From: Mastacembelus armatus
Lineage: Eukaryota > Chordata > Actinopteri > Synbranchiformes > Mastacembelidae
Assembly: GCF_900324485.2 (NCBI RefSeq)
Contig: NC_046650.1
Span: 13,243,061 to 13,307,060 of the forward strand
DNA: 64,000 bases
Direction of reading: 5' to 3'
The notes under the pieces are model-generated. The model searched no databases. It saw nothing but the letters and a program-made list of their open reading frames with translations, and was not told where the DNA came from. Below, piece after piece: positions 61,201 to 64,000 of this stretch. Each line of letters begins with the position of its first letter. Position 1 is the stretch's first letter. Both the position numbers and the translations under genes were made by a program.

Positions 61201-63086
61201 ACACTGATGGCAACATTGGGCTTAATTAGAGTCAGAAAACTTGATGCGATGTGCACCCACCCGTGACTGTAGTAGCAGGCTATGATCATATCTGTTCTCC
61301 ACCTTGAAACACTCTCCTTGGGCCAGTTCTGTTGAATTGCTTGTGGCATTTCAGCAGCCTCCATCAGATGAAATGCTGCAGCCTCTTTCCTTTGCCAGAT
61401 GTACATACCTAATTTTACAGGCAAAGGGGATAATGAAATATGCCAGGTAGAAAACTTCCCCTAATTTTTCAGGTTGCTGTTCATTCTTCTTTAGGCTACC
61501 ACACAACCATGCAGATGGTTAGAAAACCAAAAACCTTTTCTTCAGTATGTTAAATTCTCAATTTTCTATCCAAAATATTTCAAAACCTCTCAAACTGTAC
61601 TAACAGTCTGTTTTGTTTTGAGATATAACCACATTTTCCTTTTCCTAACTTTCAGTCACTTTAGTGGCTTTTTGAAATTACAGCAATTCTCTGTGAAGTG
61701 TTTTTGTTTTTGCTATGTAATCTCATTTAACACGGGCAGTGACTTCAATTTAAAATTGAAATTAATTGCAGGTTAATTGATTAATCAATAATCAGGCAGC
61801 TGCTTTGACTCTTTACTCTCTGACTAACTATTCAAAGGAGTGTTTGTCTGGCAAATAATTCTGTGTTCCAGCCTCTCAGATGTAATTTACTGGTTTTCTT
61901 ATTCTCTTCATGGCTCTTACCAAGGCAGCTCGCCTCTGCCAAAGGGTGATGATGGAGTGGACTCGGGCAGGCCAGCTGACACATGGCTGCCTGCCTCACA
62001 CTCAGCTGCAGCGTCAAGGTCAGCCAGACTCTTGTGTCAAACTCCACAGTGGGCTGCTGCCTCAGAGAGAACAGTTCACACGCTCTGTGGGGTTTTAATA
62101 TTCAAGAGTTACTAGCAGGCAATTAAAGGAGAACATTTTCTTCAAACTTGAGGTGAATGATAAGCATTGCAACCTCAACTTTTGGAAGCAGAGGTAAAGA
62201 ACTTACTAAAAGTCTCATGTAGCTATTGTTTGTGAGACCTTTGTTGATATCACATGATATGGACATTGCTGACTAATTTTAAAGCTTCTTGTCCATGTTG
62301 AAGAGCTTATACAACCAAAAGCTATAGAACTGCTTCTAAATGTAGCTTCTTGTGAGGTTTTCTCAGCTAATCTTCTCTTGCTATAATGTCAGCATCAAGA
62401 AAAGGCAGTTACCTTAACGTGGAGTTTCACTCATCTTTATCAGTTAAATTTCAAAATTTCAAATACAGCATGTGGCACATAGAAATGTTTTAATTTCAAA
62501 TGAAAACAGCCCCGAACACAGTGGGAGCAAAAACAAAAATATCTATTTAAAATTCTCAAAATAATCAAACCTCTGGGATTTTTTTTGGGGGGGGGGGGGG
62601 GTGAAAACACTTAATTGTGCTTACTTCACATTTTATCATCACAACGTCAGAAACATTTGGCTCTGATTGCACACAGACAGATTCTATGCAAGTTCTTTCA
62701 AAGATGAAGGCACCTGTGTTTTTTCTCTTGCTCTTTCTTAATCCTGAAAACACAGTCAGTGCATGCCTACAACAACCTGGAGTAGAAAAATAAAGGTTTT
62801 GTCCTCTGACTTTACTATAAGGTAGTGAAAACATTTTTGTTTATACATGTGATATTCCTGATTTCAGAGAGCTGTTCTGACCACCGTTCCTCAGACACTG
62901 TCAGTGGTGCGACAGTCCAGACTCAGTCCAGACCACTGCAGGTAACACCCCCCCGGTGCTTCTGTACTAATCTGAAGTCAGCTCACACAGTGAAGAGTTT
63001 GAGCTCCATCTCTGCAGCGGTGAGTTCCACTCTCAAGCTCAGCGGCTCTTGAGCAGATGTTAAACATGTCACCCATCCCTGACAGG
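58292..63086. other. 3' UTR of the TTC31-like gene and convergent spacer
   Basis: A 3' UTR exon starts at 58,690 (acceptor ttatttacag). AATAAA at 60,260-60,265 is a candidate end. A (TA)n microsatellite lies near 59,261-59,273 and a G run at 62,587-62,601. The stretch 60.5-62.9 kb has only scattered short frames with no coding character. The right end should include the minus-strand 3' UTR of the sarcoglycan gene. Confidence 0.5.
62587..62601 (+). repeat. Uninterrupted G homopolymer of about 15
   Basis: A run of T followed by about 15 G. Such runs can fold into a G-quadruplex and are length-variable. The exact count is uncertain in any assembly. Confidence 0.8.
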
Positions 63087-64000
63087 TCAGCTCCAGAGGC
63101 AGATGTTGCTCATGACCTGGCAGGTGGAGCTGCTCTCTGCAGGGGAGAGGTAGATCTTGCCGCTGGGGCAGACACACACCTCAAATACAGCCTGTTCCTG
63201 GGAGGCCTGACTGGGAGACGACGTGTAGGTGCCAAGCGGGAGGCTCCCCAGCTGAACGGTGTTGGCATCTAAAAGAATCTGGGAGTAAAAACATCAGAGA
63301 CACGCTGGAAGTCATTCAAATAACATCGCCACAGGTGCCCTCAAGTGATGCATTACCAACTCACACTGATAAATGACTGTGGTGCAATCAGTAAATTCAA
63401 TGTGACAGGCAGGGTGAAATACAGCAGCACTGTGATCTGGTGAGTTAGGATAAGCAGTGAAGGAGAAACTCCATTTCTCTATTAAATCCCTTATTAGGAA
63501 AAACTGTGTGTTGTTTTAGCCGTGGTGGGGGGTGGAGGGTGAGGGCAATGTCAGTCACTTCCCCCACCACATTTGCACCTTTAGCAAGTGTTGGATGCAT
63601 TTATGTCTGCCCTAACCTGAAATATGATGAGATAGCTGATCCCCTGACTTGTCATTAGTGCCATCACCAGGTCAAAATTTAATTGCATCCAAAACTACCT
63701 GGTTACTTACCAAATTAGCCTACCAATGCCATGCCCGTCAGCCTTGTCTTCACTACTAATTAGTAAATGTTAGCATGATGACACTAAACTGAGAGGGTGA
63801 ATATCAGCATTTACCATTTAGCTCAAAGTACCACTGCGACCTCACAGCTGCTAGCACAGATATAGACTATATAATAATATAATATTAATAATAATAAAGG
63901 GCCATGAAAAGGAAACTTGTAACTCCCAGTATATCTTCTTATTGTCCTCACCTCTCCCTCTGTGGACTCCAGCAGTAGGTCCTTCCGACCACTGACCTTC
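63087..64000 (-). CDS. Sarcoglycan, gamma/delta/zeta type, last two exons
   Basis: Partial gene entering from the right edge. Exon 64,000-63,952 (incomplete) reads KVSGRKDLLLESTEGE and ends at donor gtgagg. Exon 63,278-63,087 follows acceptor ctcccag in phase 0 and reads ILLDANTVQLGSLPLGTYTS ... VFEVCVCPSGKIYLSPAE then SSSTCQVMSNICLWS and a stop. Gamma, delta and zeta sarcoglycans end with the same pattern (LDAETVxLPKL, YEICVCPDGKLYLSVAG, STTCQ, ICL), including the clustered cysteines of the extracellular domain. They are type II membrane proteins of the dystrophin-associated complex that stabilise muscle membranes. The short region does not decide between sgcg, sgcd and sgcz. Divergence from the usual PDGKLYLS wording and two extra C-terminal residues suggest a fast-evolving paralogue. 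Confidence 0.85.

Noticed and set aside
60457-61424. Frames of 75-87 residues on both strands
   Set aside because: No splice signals, ordinary chance length for AT-rich DNA, and no recognisable motif.
62866-62942. Plus-strand block with good acceptor and donor (atttcag ... ctgcag then gtaac)
   Set aside because: It has no partner exons. It lies in the expected 3' UTR of the minus-strand sarcoglycan gene, and its translation shows no recognisable features.

Overview
The window is a piece of a teleost fish nuclear genome. It is AT-rich, with short phase-consistent GT..AG exons, CpG-rich promoters and fish-type LINE tails. Its recognisable genes are vertebrate: mfsd8, a butyrophilin-like gene, a TTC31-like gene and a sarcoglycan. 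Gene models were assembled by hand from splice sites and reading phase. Totals were checked for divisibility by three, but no database was searched.

Left half (about 1-34 kb): a cluster of mucin-type genes on the minus strand. Paralogue A (5' end only, 315-2105), paralogue B (5.7-9.0 kb) and paralogue C (17.1-25.3 kb) share an architecture: TATA box, non-coding first exon, tiny signal-peptide exon, then, in B and C, a Thr-rich repeat exon and SEA-domain exons. C is the most complete. It has a signal peptide, roughly 185 copies of a 9-residue Thr repeat, two SEA domains and a GPI-type C-terminus. A fourth mucin-like locus (27,966-33,954) carries a 669-bp (223-residue) Ser/Thr/Pro repeat in about 8.5 copies. 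It seems to lie inside an intron of an unidentified plus-strand gene (exons at 26,947-27,042 and 33,992-34,132). Between B and C lie broken retroelements: LINE tails and two opposed Penelope-like fragments with a hammerhead-like motif. A possible solo LTR sits in an intron of B.

Right half (36-64 kb): ordinary single-copy genes. 36,093-41,643 (+) is a nuclear protein combining a partial SET-like domain, a C2H2 finger, AT-hooks and a Crypton-derived C-terminal half. 43,428-46,157 (-) is a butyrophilin-like receptor (Ig-V, Ig-C, TM, B30.2) with an IRF/ISRE-like promoter motif. It is divergent from mfsd8 (47,266-51,072, +), the lysosomal MFS transporter. 52,503-58,291 (+) is a TTC31-like TPR protein with added UBA-like and RRM domains. 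63,087-64,000 (-) holds the last two exons of a gamma/delta/zeta-type sarcoglycan.

The strongest candidate for undescribed biology is the mucin/SEA cluster. It combines tandem paralogues at different stages of repair or decay, two unrelated repeat architectures, and a nested mucin array whose repeat homology stops abruptly beside another gene's splice acceptor. Several frame breaks sit in short homopolymers and may be assembly errors.
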